Source: Rhopalosiphum padi
Taxonomy: Eukaryota; Arthropoda; Insecta; Hemiptera; Aphididae
Reading direction: 5' to 3'
DNA: 64,000 nt
Assembly (NCBI RefSeq): GCF_020882245.1
Contig: NC_083597.1
Location: forward strand, 30,978,652 to 31,042,651
In this document: piece by piece, positions 51,869-64,000 of the stretch
How the letters are laid out: each line of letters opens with the position of its first letter
Numbering within the stretch: the first letter of the stretch is position 1
Program-made: the position numbers and the translations under genes
The notes under the pieces: model-generated
Seen by the model: only the letters and a program-made list of their open reading frames with translations
What the model was told of the DNA's origin: nothing
The model's database searches: none

Positions 51869-53580
51869 ATCGACAAGATACCGTAATTTGGACTCGAACG
51901 TCTCGAACAACTAGGAACACTATTTGAAAGATAAGTAGAGTGGAGGTGTAGGTTACCTTGTTTGAGAAAAGGCTATAATCATCTCAGATCTCCATTTTTG
52001 GCTTTCAAGTCTAAATTTGCAGCTTTAAGATTAATACAAATTATTAATATATTTTTCATTTTATTATCATAAAAATAACCTGTAATTTCAGCTTTATTTT
52101 GAGTGTTTTATTCTGTCTTTATCATTAACCGTTATCGTAAGCTCTTTATTGCACATAAAACTCAAGAGTCGCATATCTAAATGATCAATTTATATTATTA
52201 TAATTTACTTTTATTTGAAAGTTTTTCAATGGAATATAAAAAATATCATAGTACCTATCGACAACTGACGGTCATCCGGTGGCGGGGTGATAAATTGTAT
52301 ACATATACTTATAGTGCAGTAGCGGAGCGATAACAAATAAGTAGGCACCCAACTTTTTTACGACTATAATGAAAAACAGAACATGTAAAATATAATAGGG
52401 AGCCGGAGCGTTATACACAATAATCGTAGTCATAATAAAAGAATTTTGGATATATAGGTATTAGGTAATTCAATTATTTAACTTAATATTATAATTTTTT
52501 CAATCGAAAAACCATATGACTATTATTAACTATATATTGTCTATTACCGTTGACTATTGAGTATATTTTATAAATATTATATTATACTACCTATAATAGG
52601 TATCTACTCAATGCTATTGCAGTATTTTGTATTACATATTTACTATACAATGTTCACATTTTAATTTATATTTAAATTAAAACTTTAATTCAACTCACCA
52701 AACTTCAGCCTAACACTTGACTGTTAAGAGATGTAACAGAGGATTTCTATTGTTCATTTGTTTTAAATTGATTACACTGTTTAAAAAAAAAATATTATGT
52801 GATTTTAAATAAGTATCTTGTAAGCATGTTTTTTTGATTTAGTTTTACAATAATAAAATTAAACTGTATATGAATAAAATATCAAATAATAATAATAAAA
52901 AAACAAAAGAACAGTGTTAATAAACGCATTTGGCATTTTTATATGCAGTCACTACAAGTTTTTAATTTCGTAATTCATGATCAACATTTTTGTATTTCAC
53001 AATTTGTTGTACCTACTGTAGATCAATTTTATCACTACTCTGCATATTACGTATGTATAGTATTTATTTCAATTTCTTTTATATTAAAGTTTAGGAGGTA
53101 CACAAACGTGTTATTGTTAAACCAATATAAAAAAAAGTTTTTTTATTGAGAATTAAAAATAATCAAACATAAGTCATAACTATTAAGTCACTTCAAATGT
53201 AATTGCGAAAGCCGAAAATGTAAAAAAAATTTAGGGGATTTTTAACCGCCCAACAGAATTTAAGGTATTAAAAATAAATGTACCACCTGCGTAATTTTAA
53301 GAGTAGGTACCTACCTATTTGTATTTTTGTATATTATACCTATAGAATATAGAGTATAGATTATATAACATAATATATTTATAATAAGGTCAGGTGGGGT
53401 AAGTTACAAGTTCAAGTTTAACTACATTAACTACATTAATATTTTGATATTTATGACCTTTGTTATAGATTATAATATTTATTACGTACATGCGATGTCG
53501 AGATTCTAAACCTGTTCTCAAAATCGAGGCATAACTATTGATTTAATAAAAAAATTATAGATACACATTTGAAAAAACCT
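51869..53580. other. Intergenic, nothing recognised
   Basis: A+T-rich with scattered short open frames (for example 52943-53149) that show no coding character. Confidence 0.55.
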
Positions 53581-53789
53581 AAAATTATGCACTTTTCCCG
53601 GTGAACGGGCGAGTGGAAAACGGGAACTGCTAGAGCTGCGTTACTACCAGCCAGCACTGTGTTAATTACCAATACGACTTTATGACGTAACAACTATAGT
53701 ACTACTGGAATAGGCGACGACGGGAGTGTATGTGTGTCTGACGTATGAAACATGTTAAATAGGTATTATTATTAAATCATGATCTACAC

Positions 53790-53834
53790 ATGGCAAAAGT
53801 GATGAAGGACGGAGGCGGCAGTGCGGTGCACATG
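53790..53834 (+). CDS. Candidate short first coding exon
   Basis: ATG followed by 14 codons (MAKVMKDGGGSAVHM) ends exactly at a near-perfect donor, ATG/GTAAGT, in phase 0. It lies in the CpG island and could be an alternative first exon of the same downstream gene. There is no independent support, and no continuing exon was found in the window. Confidence 0.25.
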
Positions 53835-54039
53835 GTAAGTGTGACCACATCGTATACCGCTCGACGAACCGGGCCGCACTGAGCACACGTACCGCATACC
53901 CCGCTGCCGGTAGACGTACCGTCATCTGCCGCCGCCGCCGCTGTTTGTCGTTCGCGTGACCAGAGGGGAGAGCGAGATTCCTGATTGTTTTCTTCAAATT
54001 CAATGTAACATAATACTCCGTTTACTCTACCGACCGACC

Positions 54040-54233
54040 AGCAGTGTGTCTCGTGACGTCGCCGTGTGTCGTTCGTTGTTGTCGTTCATTTGGTTTATTG
54101 TTTTGTTTTTTTTTTTACATAGTTCTATCGTTCCGTTGTTTTGTTATTGTTTCCGTGTACTCGTCTTCCGTTTTCCCGTGTTCGCTCGCCCAAGTTTTGA
54201 AAGTTTTAACACAGGGAAACACGTTCGTTGACG
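54040..54233 (+). other. Candidate untranslated first exon
   Basis: A T/G/C-rich, CpG-containing stretch ending in GTTGACG before GTAAGC, a good donor. No in-frame start with a long frame reaches the donor, as expected of a 5' untranslated exon followed by a long intron. The left boundary is a guess based on a TCAGT-like word. Confidence 0.35.
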
Positions 54234-54250
54234 GTAAGCAATCGTTACCG

Positions 54251-57200
54251 TGTTTTTATATTCATAAAACTTGAATACTTGATCAACAGTAACTTCCTAA
54301 GATATAAAATAATATAATAATGATTATCGATTTCCGATTGGCGATTACCCTATTAGGTACTAATATCGGGCGCGTCTGCTACAGCTGCTCAGCTGCATTT
54401 TAATATGATGGGCAAAAATTAGATGGGTGATCATGAGGAGGTGTTTTGTAAAATCTGAGCTGCTCGAAAAGAATAAACATAGACTGTATTATTGTTATTT
54501 ATGTTACAAGTGTTATCGGTAGATTTTAAAACCTTTTTATTCTTTGGGGTGATTAAAAACCTCCCCAATATCTACCAGTGTAGGTGATTTACCGAAATAT
54601 CAGAGTGTAGGTGCATTGATAGTCAAAAGTTTGGTTTTTTTAGGTATCGTAACATACTAAAGACGACAAAAAATACGTATTAATAATGCGCTAACGGGTT
54701 TATACAGTCGTCTTTGTAATAAAATATGCTATGACATCAGACAGGTAGTTGGAAGGAAATTATATTATTATTATTATTATTATACTATAATGTCTATACC
54801 GTAGCTACACCTGCTCTAAACCAAATCGAAATTTCTTTGTCTATACACGTGCACGCTTGTTTTTATTTTGTGTCAATAAAGAGATCTTAGTATAACTACA
54901 CTAGTTTGTTGTTAAATACCTAATTATATTATCGGTACAACTACGATGACGTTGTTTCGTAGCCTAATTGCGCTGCGGTCGCTGCGGGTCACAAAATCGT
55001 CCTACTGACACGGCAAGAGATTTGAATGAACGTCACTAGATAGTCGCACAACTTTCAGTTCGAAATCCATCATGCAAATTTTCATTTATTCTTTTGTAAA
55101 GTCGAGATTTTTGGTATTGATTATGTGTTAATCAATGTACCGTTTATTTTCTTATGTATACTTGTATATTGTACAGGATTTCAGGAATCTTTATTCAACA
55201 TAAACACTGTTAGTATTTAATCAAAGGTTTCAACATCTAAATTTAACAGCAGTCTTCTACATTATTTTAATTAATCGCAGAATATATTTGTACTAAAATG
55301 TTCATTATAAAAAATATTACGTCAAAAAATACTAATATTATCGTGTGACCTCAAATGTTTATGTACTATCATATTATTATTATGTACTTTCCGGATTATT
55401 TAAATGATATATTATGTATATGCATTATAGGTATCATGTATATCCTGGTAGATTGGTTGATAGTAAACATAATTTACAATATAATAAACATACATAAATA
55501 AAACTAAATACATTCGCATGTCTAAATCGTCTAAAATTAAAAATCTTCATATTTATTTATATTGATTATTATTTGCAATTCAAATTTGTTTTCATCATAT
55601 TTTGTTATTAATCTTTATGGCAAATTAAAAATTTTAAAATATTACTTAACTTAACCTAAACAATTAATAATTATCATTATATCATTATTCATTATATACA
55701 AGTATCACATAGATTTTTAAAATGCAATAGTAATAAAACTAATATTTGAATTGGATAAGCCATTGTGCACATCTTTATGATTATATTTAGTACTTAAAAA
55801 ATTATATCATAATATTTTGATTTTTTAAATTTATTTTCCAAAAATAATAGGTACCTACTGCGAATTACCTTTGTCTCTTTTAAATAATAATATGTTAATT
55901 AACACATAATATGTAATCGGTAGCTTTGTTTCTCTACTCGTGTCATAATATACAAAATTATAATAATTCTAATCCACAAAAATACTCTATAATTTATACC
56001 TATCTACCTAGTACCTACACTATAAACCTTAAGTATAATTTGTATAATTAAATGATGGAATTATTTAATTTTTTTAAAACCTCAGTGAACACTTTTGTAA
56101 TATTTATAAATATTAATTAAGTAACAAGTAATCTCATAAATAATCTATATCGGTAAAATGTATTGGAATAAGCTTTATAACCATAATTCATAATAATGGC
56201 AATCTATTAACATAATATCACATACCTACCTAATTATAAAATAACTGATATCACTAGCTATTTAGTGTTTAATACCTATAAGAGCACTAGAACATATAGA
56301 GTAATTACTCTATTAGTTAAAGCCAGGCAATATACTATCTTAAAACGTATTACTAGAACTAATACTAAATTATATAACCAAAGTTTGGTGTTCTATTACT
56401 ACATAAAGGTTTTGCCGTTTATCAATGAACTTCGTTCCAATCGTTACGGGAATATATATATATACTGATCAGAATAATATGCAGAGTTGTAAAATTACAT
56501 ACAAATCATTGAATTATTTTCGTTGTATAATCATATTATATAACTTTTAATTAATAATTTGTTTTATTTTAAATGTAAATTTAATATTAATATACCTAAA
56601 TTATAGCTAATAATATATTGTTATGATGTATAAAGTTTAGAATTGTATAGCTAGTTTGTGCTTTGTAAATATTTATTATTTTCATTAGCTTTTTCCCCTC
56701 TTTCACGGCTCATACTTTGAGGTAAAACTCAGTAGTTAAAGTGTAGAACCCATAATTTACTGATTTAGTAATAGTGAGTTAATTATGGCTAAACATACGT
56801 AAATACGTACATCTTAAGTTTATAGTCAATACCGCAGTTATATGGGCTATTTTATCAAACACAATACCTACCTACATCTTCTATTTACGTTTTTATTTTT
56901 ATTATTATTTAAAATAATTGAAAAATCTGTATATAACTTAATACAAATTTAAAAATATTTTACATATTAGGTATGAAATTACATTTTGCTCGGTGAAGAA
57001 TATATATCCATTAATAGCACCTCAAATTAATCATATTGTTTATTGTTATATTGTTAGGTACTTAATTTAAATTTTTTAGTTTAGATGGTCTCTAAAAAAA
57101 TGTGATTTTCAACAAAATAAAGGTATGATATTTTCACTATCATGAGTAATTGAAAATATGAATTTCAATTTGCACTTGAGTAAAGATATATAATTTGTAC

Positions 57201-60200
57201 CACCCGTAAATAAATGATAATAAAATATGGAACTGTGCTAAAATTAAAATCCCTTATCTAAATCATTAAAAAATATTTACATTGATTATGACATAAGTTT
57301 TTCGTATAATATAATATAGTATATATTATATATTCACTATAAAGTATAGACATGTGTGAACCTCAGCTAAGAACAAGATAATATGTTATATACTTATATA
57401 TAATATAATATAATGAATAATCGCAAATTTCAAACTTCTTAAATCCAAAATGATAATTTACCATTTAAAAATACCAATTCAAAATACTAACGATTTAAAT
57501 CGAAAATATGAAAATGTTGGGATGAGCTTTTGTAAGTTGTAACTTTAATTTCGGCGGAATCGATATAGGTCCATTATCCAAAAGCGTTTATAAGTGTATT
57601 GTATATAAACGTGTAACTATTATAAGTAGTCTTGAATTTCACAGCTACTGAAAAGAAACTTGGGTCAAATATATGTTTAGATTTAAAGCTTTTGTCTCAA
57701 ATTATAGATATTGTGAATATTCACGAACATTATTCATTAAAACAAAACAAAAAAAATACAAGTGTGTATATACGAACCATAACGGGATTTAAACCTACTT
57801 TCAACAAGAAAGTTTTTAAATAATTTAAATATTTTTATGTATAATAATAACTATTTTTTTACTAATTATTAAAAAATGATCTTTTTTATTAATTAATTTA
57901 AATCTAAACAACTATTGTTATTATTTATCCGATTGATTTTAGTGAACTAGGAATTTGTTTAGATATTTGATTAGGTACCTAAGATTTATGATATTAATAA
58001 TACTAATAGTATAGGTATTCAGTTAATTTAATATAATCGTATAATATTTAAAATCTAAATATCTACTACTGCTATATACTTAATAACATTTATAAAACAT
58101 AAGTCATTTATTACTAATTATTAGTTACAACTTTATTAATTATAATATAAAGTAATAATGTATGGTATAGAAACTATATATACTATAAATGGTGATTTAA
58201 GTTATTTTATAAATATTGAAAAAAATGCATTGTCATTACGGTTGTTGTATCAATAGCGATTAGCAGAATTATATCTTTTTATACATTGGAATTAAACAAT
58301 TATATAATATACCTGTAGTTTATAAATATTAAATCTATTTAAATAATATCATTGTGTAAACAATAAGTACAATTTATTTACATTGAATATGTAAAGTGGA
58401 AATAGTTAAATAAATTATAGTTATAATATAAAAATTGTAAAAAATAATTTAGTGCCTAACTCGTGATTGAATGAAAAACCCGACATTGCGGCCTCTGATG
58501 TGTTAAAATGGCTTTGTACTAATAAAAACGAAATGTCTATAGGTACCATTACATAATATTATAAAGATTTTTATAATTAATTATTTATTTTTTTCTAAAT
58601 ATTATCAATATTTTTAAGATAGTTTCAGTTACAAGTGAACATCGAAATTTAATTTTAAAGCAATATGTAATTTTAAATACCTACACATTTTTACTAAGAT
58701 AATACATTTATTCATATTATTTGTATTCCTAACATATTTATCAAATTTAAATATACAAACAATAGCACAGTAAGTCTTTTTGTGATAATTTTTGTTTCTT
58801 ATTAGAGTTGAGATAAACATAAACATTGTATTTTAAAAGGTATACCAATGTTTTAAGGTCATGATAGATGATAAACGACTACTATAATATAATGTCCCTA
58901 TTGTCTACCCCACCAACTAACTTCAATCTCACTAGTTATTTTGGTACATTGTACATTGGAACACCTATAATACTAAGTTAAAGTAGTGTTGTGTACGCCT
59001 ATTAAAAATTAAATTATTAATATATAATATAATAAAAACATGTATTTTTAGTTATATTATATTTAATTAATCGATTTTGACGTTAATATTTTTACTAATA
59101 AAATGTTAATTGAAAAAATAGTTGTCAATATTCAATTTTATTCATTATTTAATTTAATAATTTGAAATACAATTTACATATTATTATGTATTGTGTATAA
59201 TAACTGATTATATTTAAAGAAACTTGTCTGAACCAAATTATTTTAATACTGAGAATAATCGACTAAATAATTAAAAATGTTGTTATTCTTGAATTTTAAA
59301 ATATATCTCATGTTTAGGTATTTATTTTTAATTTTGTAAATGTTTATGAACAATCTATTATTATTATGGATTTTTGATTATCGAACTTGTGTTAGTTCGA
59401 TTTTTGTTGATATTCATCACATTGACTTATTTATTATTTACTGTATAAACAATTACATGTATAAGCAATTACAAATGTATATTCAAATTCAAAGATTAAT
59501 ACATATTGTAAAGTATTAGTTAAGTAAAATATCACGTAGTTTTCCATGAAAGCATTATTATTTTTAGTCTACAAAATGATTTGAAAAATAATTAGAATTG
59601 ATTAAATTTTACTGATCCAGTTATACTTAGTCAATGGTCATAATTTTTTAATTATGTTTTATTATTTTTTTATTGAAGACGAATTTAGACAAAAATGTAA
59701 TATTATTCTGCATGTAATTAATAATACAAATATAAGTTTATATTAAATTGAACATTTAATATTTCTTAATATATTGTCCGAAGGATATATATTAATATAA
59801 TAAAAATACTGATTTTTGAGTATGAGCCAAAATATTTTTTTTTAATTTGATGAATTAATATTGAATTAAAATTTCATTTTTTTTTTATTCGGACCTCAAA
59901 GCAAAAGCGACTAATTAATATATTATCATAAATGATTGTACATTTAAATAACTTTAAAAACTTTTAAATCGATTTAATGACCAGTAATCGGGTACTAAAT
60001 AATACAAGGTGGCTGTACAAGATACCTTTTATTAGCCCGCATGTCAATCTAACCACAAGAAATTGAAGAAATGCACTCATATTTATTATGATGATGCGAA
60101 AATACAATGTCTATCATTAGCTATAGTAGGTACATAGATCTTTTTTTTTATAATTGTTAATAGTATTAATTTAAAAATCCGTTTGGCATGTATTTTGTAA

Positions 60201-62263
60201 ATATAAATAATAAATAAGTATTAAGGCAATTTAATGACTAAAAATATTAATTATATTAATTGTAACAATAATTCTTATTTATTTTTATTTTGTTCTTAAT
60301 CCAAATCATTGTTTATAAATTTCATTGTTTTGTTTTTTTTAATTTATAATTTGTATCATCACTAATATAATGTTTTATGATTATAGGTTAAAACTGATTT
60401 TCTCAAAAATTAATGTTTTTTGAAGTTTTTCTTAAATTTTTTTACATAATTTAAAGTTCTTCCAAAACAACATATTTGAAAAAAAAAATAATGTATATAT
60501 TTTTACTATTTTTGAATTGTTTTTCGATGTGTTCTAAAACAAAATATTTTTCTGAGAATTTCAATAAAGTTATTAACCTGTATCAAAAAAGAATTTCAAA
60601 TATTTTTTTAATTAGTTATAACTTATAAGTACGGAAGGTGGAAGGTTTAGGAAAATGTTAATACTTTTCGATAAAATGAATGTCTTTCTTTATAAAAATG
60701 TCCTTGTGTTTATTATATTTACATATTTATGTGCTAACTGTCTTTGTTTAATTTTTCATCCAAACCTTTGTTGTATTAAATAAAAATTATTGAAAGAATT
60801 AAAAAAAAATTAGTTGTGATAATATTTTGGATTTTTTAACTTAACTATATTTGATATAGGATATCTAAATATCTTTAGAAAATCGTTTAGTATGTTTGAA
60901 ATCTCTATTTGGAAAGTGGTTCAACAAATTGAATTCTCTTCGGATTAAAAAATCCATAACGTAACTTCAATAACATCTCTCTTTTAAATTTTAAAGCAAT
61001 ATTATATTAATATACAATGCCGGGAATAATGCAATATCTGAGTATAAAAATCGTTTATATTGGTAAAAATACTGAATGAGAAACAAAACCCATCACACAT
61101 CAATGTCACTAAATATATAGGTACTGATTTTCACATAGCAACTATAATAATACTTTCTAGAATCTAAAACTAAACATTTTTTATTTATTAAAAAAATAAT
61201 AATCGGCTTTAGGTATCTATTTTTAATGAATTGACTCTACGTATTAGATATGAATATAATATATATAAATCGTGGAATAATAACATAATAATTATATTAA
61301 ATAGATAAGTATTAAAAATTAATAAAATAATATTTTATAATAGTGTTTAAAATGTGTTTGAGTACAGTTTATATTATTTTAAATCAAATCTTGATCAAAC
61401 CTAGTTGTTATTTTTTAGAATATTTGATTATTTATCATTTTGAGTTCTACCCATATAACATGGGAAATAAACTAAATAGTTGAGGATGTTCTTATTAAAG
61501 TGTACTTGTCGTGTATTGTATAGCTTACGACCGACAATAATACAAATTACGTGTACAATACAACAACGTGTTTTTATCATAATATTTCAAGTTTGAACTT
61601 ATCAATCAATAAATTATATTCATGATTTTAAGGATATATTATCGCACCTCAATAACATTTAGAACATTGAAATTAATAGTAAGATATATATTTTTTTAAT
61701 TAAGACATGATCTATCTGTAAATCATTTTTATAATTGTATGCTCAGTATTACTTTGCTGTAATCAAAGTGGGAAGCTTGAAAGAACTCTGATGTTCTATA
61801 TATTTATTGTAAATAATGGTTTTACATAATTGAATAGACTAGGCAATTAACGATGAACAAATTATTCTTAGACTTTGACCTCTTAAAGTTTACCGTATAT
61901 TTTGCTGATACGTTATTTGTAATCATATAAATGGCTTTAATACGAGTGCATCTCTGAAGCTTGAACTTCACCCTTTATCACTTATTCACTCTTTGATATA
62001 CTTATATTTGTTATTGTAATACAACACATTAAATGTAGTCAAGATAATTTGAACTAGATGCAATTTATAAAATTGTGATTTATTTTTGTTATTATTTTTA
62101 GTGTCCATTAGTCCCAAATATAAATATTGTGTATCTCGTATCGGATCATAAGATTCTTTTGAGTTGTGTTTCTCGTATTTTCTTCAAAATTATGCGTTTT
62201 CAATGTAGTATTTCTAGCATACTACATATTATACATATATAGTAACATATTTTTTGTTTCGTT
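54251..62263. other. Long gene-free stretch, possibly a first intron
   Basis: Eight kilobases of A+T-rich DNA with no supported exon. Frames at 56265-56468, 57632-57823 and 58826-58629 are short and A+T-driven. If the 54.0 kb first exon is real, this would be part of its first intron. One copy of a dispersed repeat lies at 60430-60650. Confidence 0.45.
60430..60650. repeat. Dispersed repeat, copy 2
   Basis: Same ordered words and orientation as 41300-41580, ending in tagttataacttataagtac. Diverged and low in complexity, so homology is likely but not proven by eye. Confidence 0.4.
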
Positions 62264-62600
62264 CTAGCGAGTGGTTATGAAACTGTATTTGGGTGATGGT
62301 GGGGAGGGGGTGGGGTACTGGGACTTGTCGTAGGTACAGTATCCAATTAAAAATATCACACCGAGAAGCCATCGGAGACACGATGCGTTGCATACATATT
62401 CCTGGCTTCTGCTGGCGACCGCCGGACGTTCAAATATCTCACGAAACGGCGAGCGTCGGCGGTTTTCGAGGCCGACCACACCTAGCAACACCCGCTAGCA
62501 TCGGATCCTGGTACACCGGTACCCACACGTTTCTCAATTTCGACGCTGAACCGACCGTTGCGGATTTTCAACCAGACGACGCAAAAATAAAAAAATGTCT
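62264..62600. other. G+C-rich block open on both strands, candidate exon
   Basis: The plus strand is open for 113 codons from ATG 62293 to 62634. The minus strand is open for 75 codons (62491-62264) and would encode a basic stretch followed by a hydrophobic segment (LRWLLGVIFLIGY) and a Pro-rich end. The G+C content is well above the surroundings. Neither translation matches a family I know, and no pair of splice sites decides the strand. Confidence 0.3.
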
Positions 62601-64000
62601 ATACCGCAATAATATTATATTTTCCGCATATTAAAATACAATGTTATAATACAAAGTTATTATACTTAAACGTGTAATACAAAATAGCAATAATTTGTTA
62701 AATAAATCTATACTAACATAATAAAGCTGAAGAGTTTATTTTTTTGTTTAAATGCGCTAATCTCTGAAATTACTTGTTGGATTTGAGAAATTCTTTTTCA
62801 TTTGGTAGTTTAATTATTGGGTGAGGGGTTATAGGCTATTTAAAATCGTGGTACGACCCTCGGGAGCAGAGAAAAAAGAAAAAAAGTCAGAAAAAACGTT
62901 AAGTAGAAACGTAGTAATTGCGCAGACAGTGATATGACGGGGTGAGCCGTGGCTGACAACGTCCACAATATCAGTTGATGATCAGTCTTATATACAAGGT
63001 GGAATTTTTTAATTATCAACTAAGTGCACGAGGATAGCTAGTAGCTAATTATTATTTTACAATATTAATTTGATCTTTAAAGAAATCTCAAAAGCAATTT
63101 TTAGCCAATGTTTTTTTTTTTAATTTTTCAACTACTTCCATAGTAGTGTAGTACACGTCCGACTTAGTGCAAACAACCGACGCGGTAACGCCGGTAACGA
63201 TATCGTTTTTGTTCCGCACGCGCGCGCGACACGGTATGTATCACTAGTGCGGCGAATTGAGAGAGGCCCATAAATAATAAATTATAGATAGGTCACACTT
63301 ATTACCATCGCGCATTTCCGCGGAAGAAGCAATATGCTTTTTTATTATTCCATGAAAAATTTTCCTACCTAGACTTTTTTAAATGTACAATATAAAATAT
63401 TATGTAGGTATGACCTGTTTTACATTTTTACTATAAATTAATTTTTGTACTTATTCGTACAAATTTGCCTAATAACCCTACAAAAATTTTAATTGGTAAC
63501 TATGAAAAATACTTTCATACAAACCGATAGTGTTGAATCGTCTTTAGATTAGGTCAGCCATTCACACGTCGATGGACCATAATAAATAAAAATAAACGTA
63601 GGTACTTCTACTAATATATAATATCTACTTAGTGATTAGGTAATATAATTTTATTTTAAATCACTGGTATTATTTATGTAATAAAGTCATATTGAACTGT
63701 ATAATAATGATAAAATTAGTTGAATAATGTCTAAAGCATCCGACCATGGTTTGAACAGTACAATTTGATTTTGAATAAGTGATAACATAATGAAAATACA
63801 ATAGAAAGTTATACAGGCACTTTTGTAAGGAAGAATATTCCGTTCTTTCAGACTGTGGTACCCTAATGTTAGCACTTAGTGGCATAGGTGTTTTCAGCGT
63901 GTTCTATCTATTATTTTAATCTTTAGAGAAATCTGACGTCATAATGTTATTCTATCAAAATATTAATGTTAAGAAGAGTATAATCAGAACAATATGAACA
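62601..64000. promoter_or_regulatory. A+T-rich DNA with a CpG island at 62.9-63.25 kb
   Basis: At about 62930-63250 CpG-rich words occur, including gcacgcgcgcgcgacacgg and acgcggtaacgccggtaacg, which could mark a promoter. No gene is supported. Two overlapping minus-strand frames near 63670-63885 are A+T-rich and unconvincing. Confidence 0.35.

Larger units (their letters stand above)
53585..54250 (+). promoter_or_regulatory. CpG island, probable promoter of a plus-strand gene
   Basis: The most G+C-rich 650 bases in the right half of the window, with frequent CpG (gccgccgccgccgctg near 53928) and the arthropod-initiator-like word agcagtgtgt near 54041. It ends at a good plus-strand splice donor. 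Open frames on both strands here (53755-54003 minus, 53956-54231 and 54044-54274 plus) are explained by base composition. Any gene it drives must have its body further right. Confidence 0.45.

Noticed and set aside
53755..54274. Three overlapping open frames on both strands
   Set aside because: High G+C makes stop codons rare here; none has a domain or conserved composition, and the region fits a promoter better.
63670..63885. Two overlapping minus-strand open frames
   Set aside because: Short, A+T-rich, mutually overlapping and without recognisable features.

Overview
The window looks like nuclear DNA of a hemipteran insect, most likely an aphid. This is an inference from the strongly A+T-rich background (roughly three quarters A+T by eye), the many TAGGTACCTA-like words, the short GT-AG introns in compact genes beside long gene-free stretches, and the several small decayed DNA transposons. 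There is no bacterial gene organisation, no CRISPR array, no rRNA and no tRNA gene that I could recognise.

Four protein-coding loci can be supported. (1) At the left edge, on the minus strand, are the first two coding exons of a globin gene (2314 down to 1088). Its two intron positions are the ancestral globin B12.2 and G7.0 sites. The last exon lies off the left edge. (2) On the plus strand, 9550-14805, a 12-exon gene encodes a protein of about 625 residues, with an N-terminal coiled-coil half and an Asn/Ser-rich, apparently disordered C-terminal half. All exon junctions are in phase. (3) On the minus strand, 21365-19545, a large exon encodes a secreted protein of about 606 residues extremely rich in glutamine. 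It has a hydrophobic signal segment but no in-frame methionine, so the start codon must lie in an upstream exon I could not place. (4) On the minus strand, 45776-38114, an 8-exon gene encodes a 338-residue protein with three copies of a (W)G(R/K)PG(G/H)GAP motif. One of its introns appears to be a GC-AG intron.

Mobile DNA: a hAT-like non-autonomous element with an imperfect 8-bp target duplication and a large internal hairpin (16286-17183); a Tigger/pogo-like miniature element (51399-51866); and two weaker candidates (25311-25656, 30986-31315). A GATATC-rich palindromic patch lies at 7870-8110, and a low-complexity dispersed repeat occurs near 41.3 kb and 60.4 kb.

The rest is mostly featureless A+T-rich DNA broken by G+C- and CpG-richer islands (about 23.9-24.6, 26.4-26.7, 27.5-28.5, 53.6-54.25, 62.26-62.6 and 62.9-63.25 kb). 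These could be promoters or 5' exons of genes whose bodies lie outside the window. The clearest is 53.6-54.25 kb, which ends in a good splice donor on the plus strand. An isolated G+C-rich open stretch at 35260-35496 may be the last exon of an unassigned gene. The four supported genes show no functional link to each other; they are simply neighbours.
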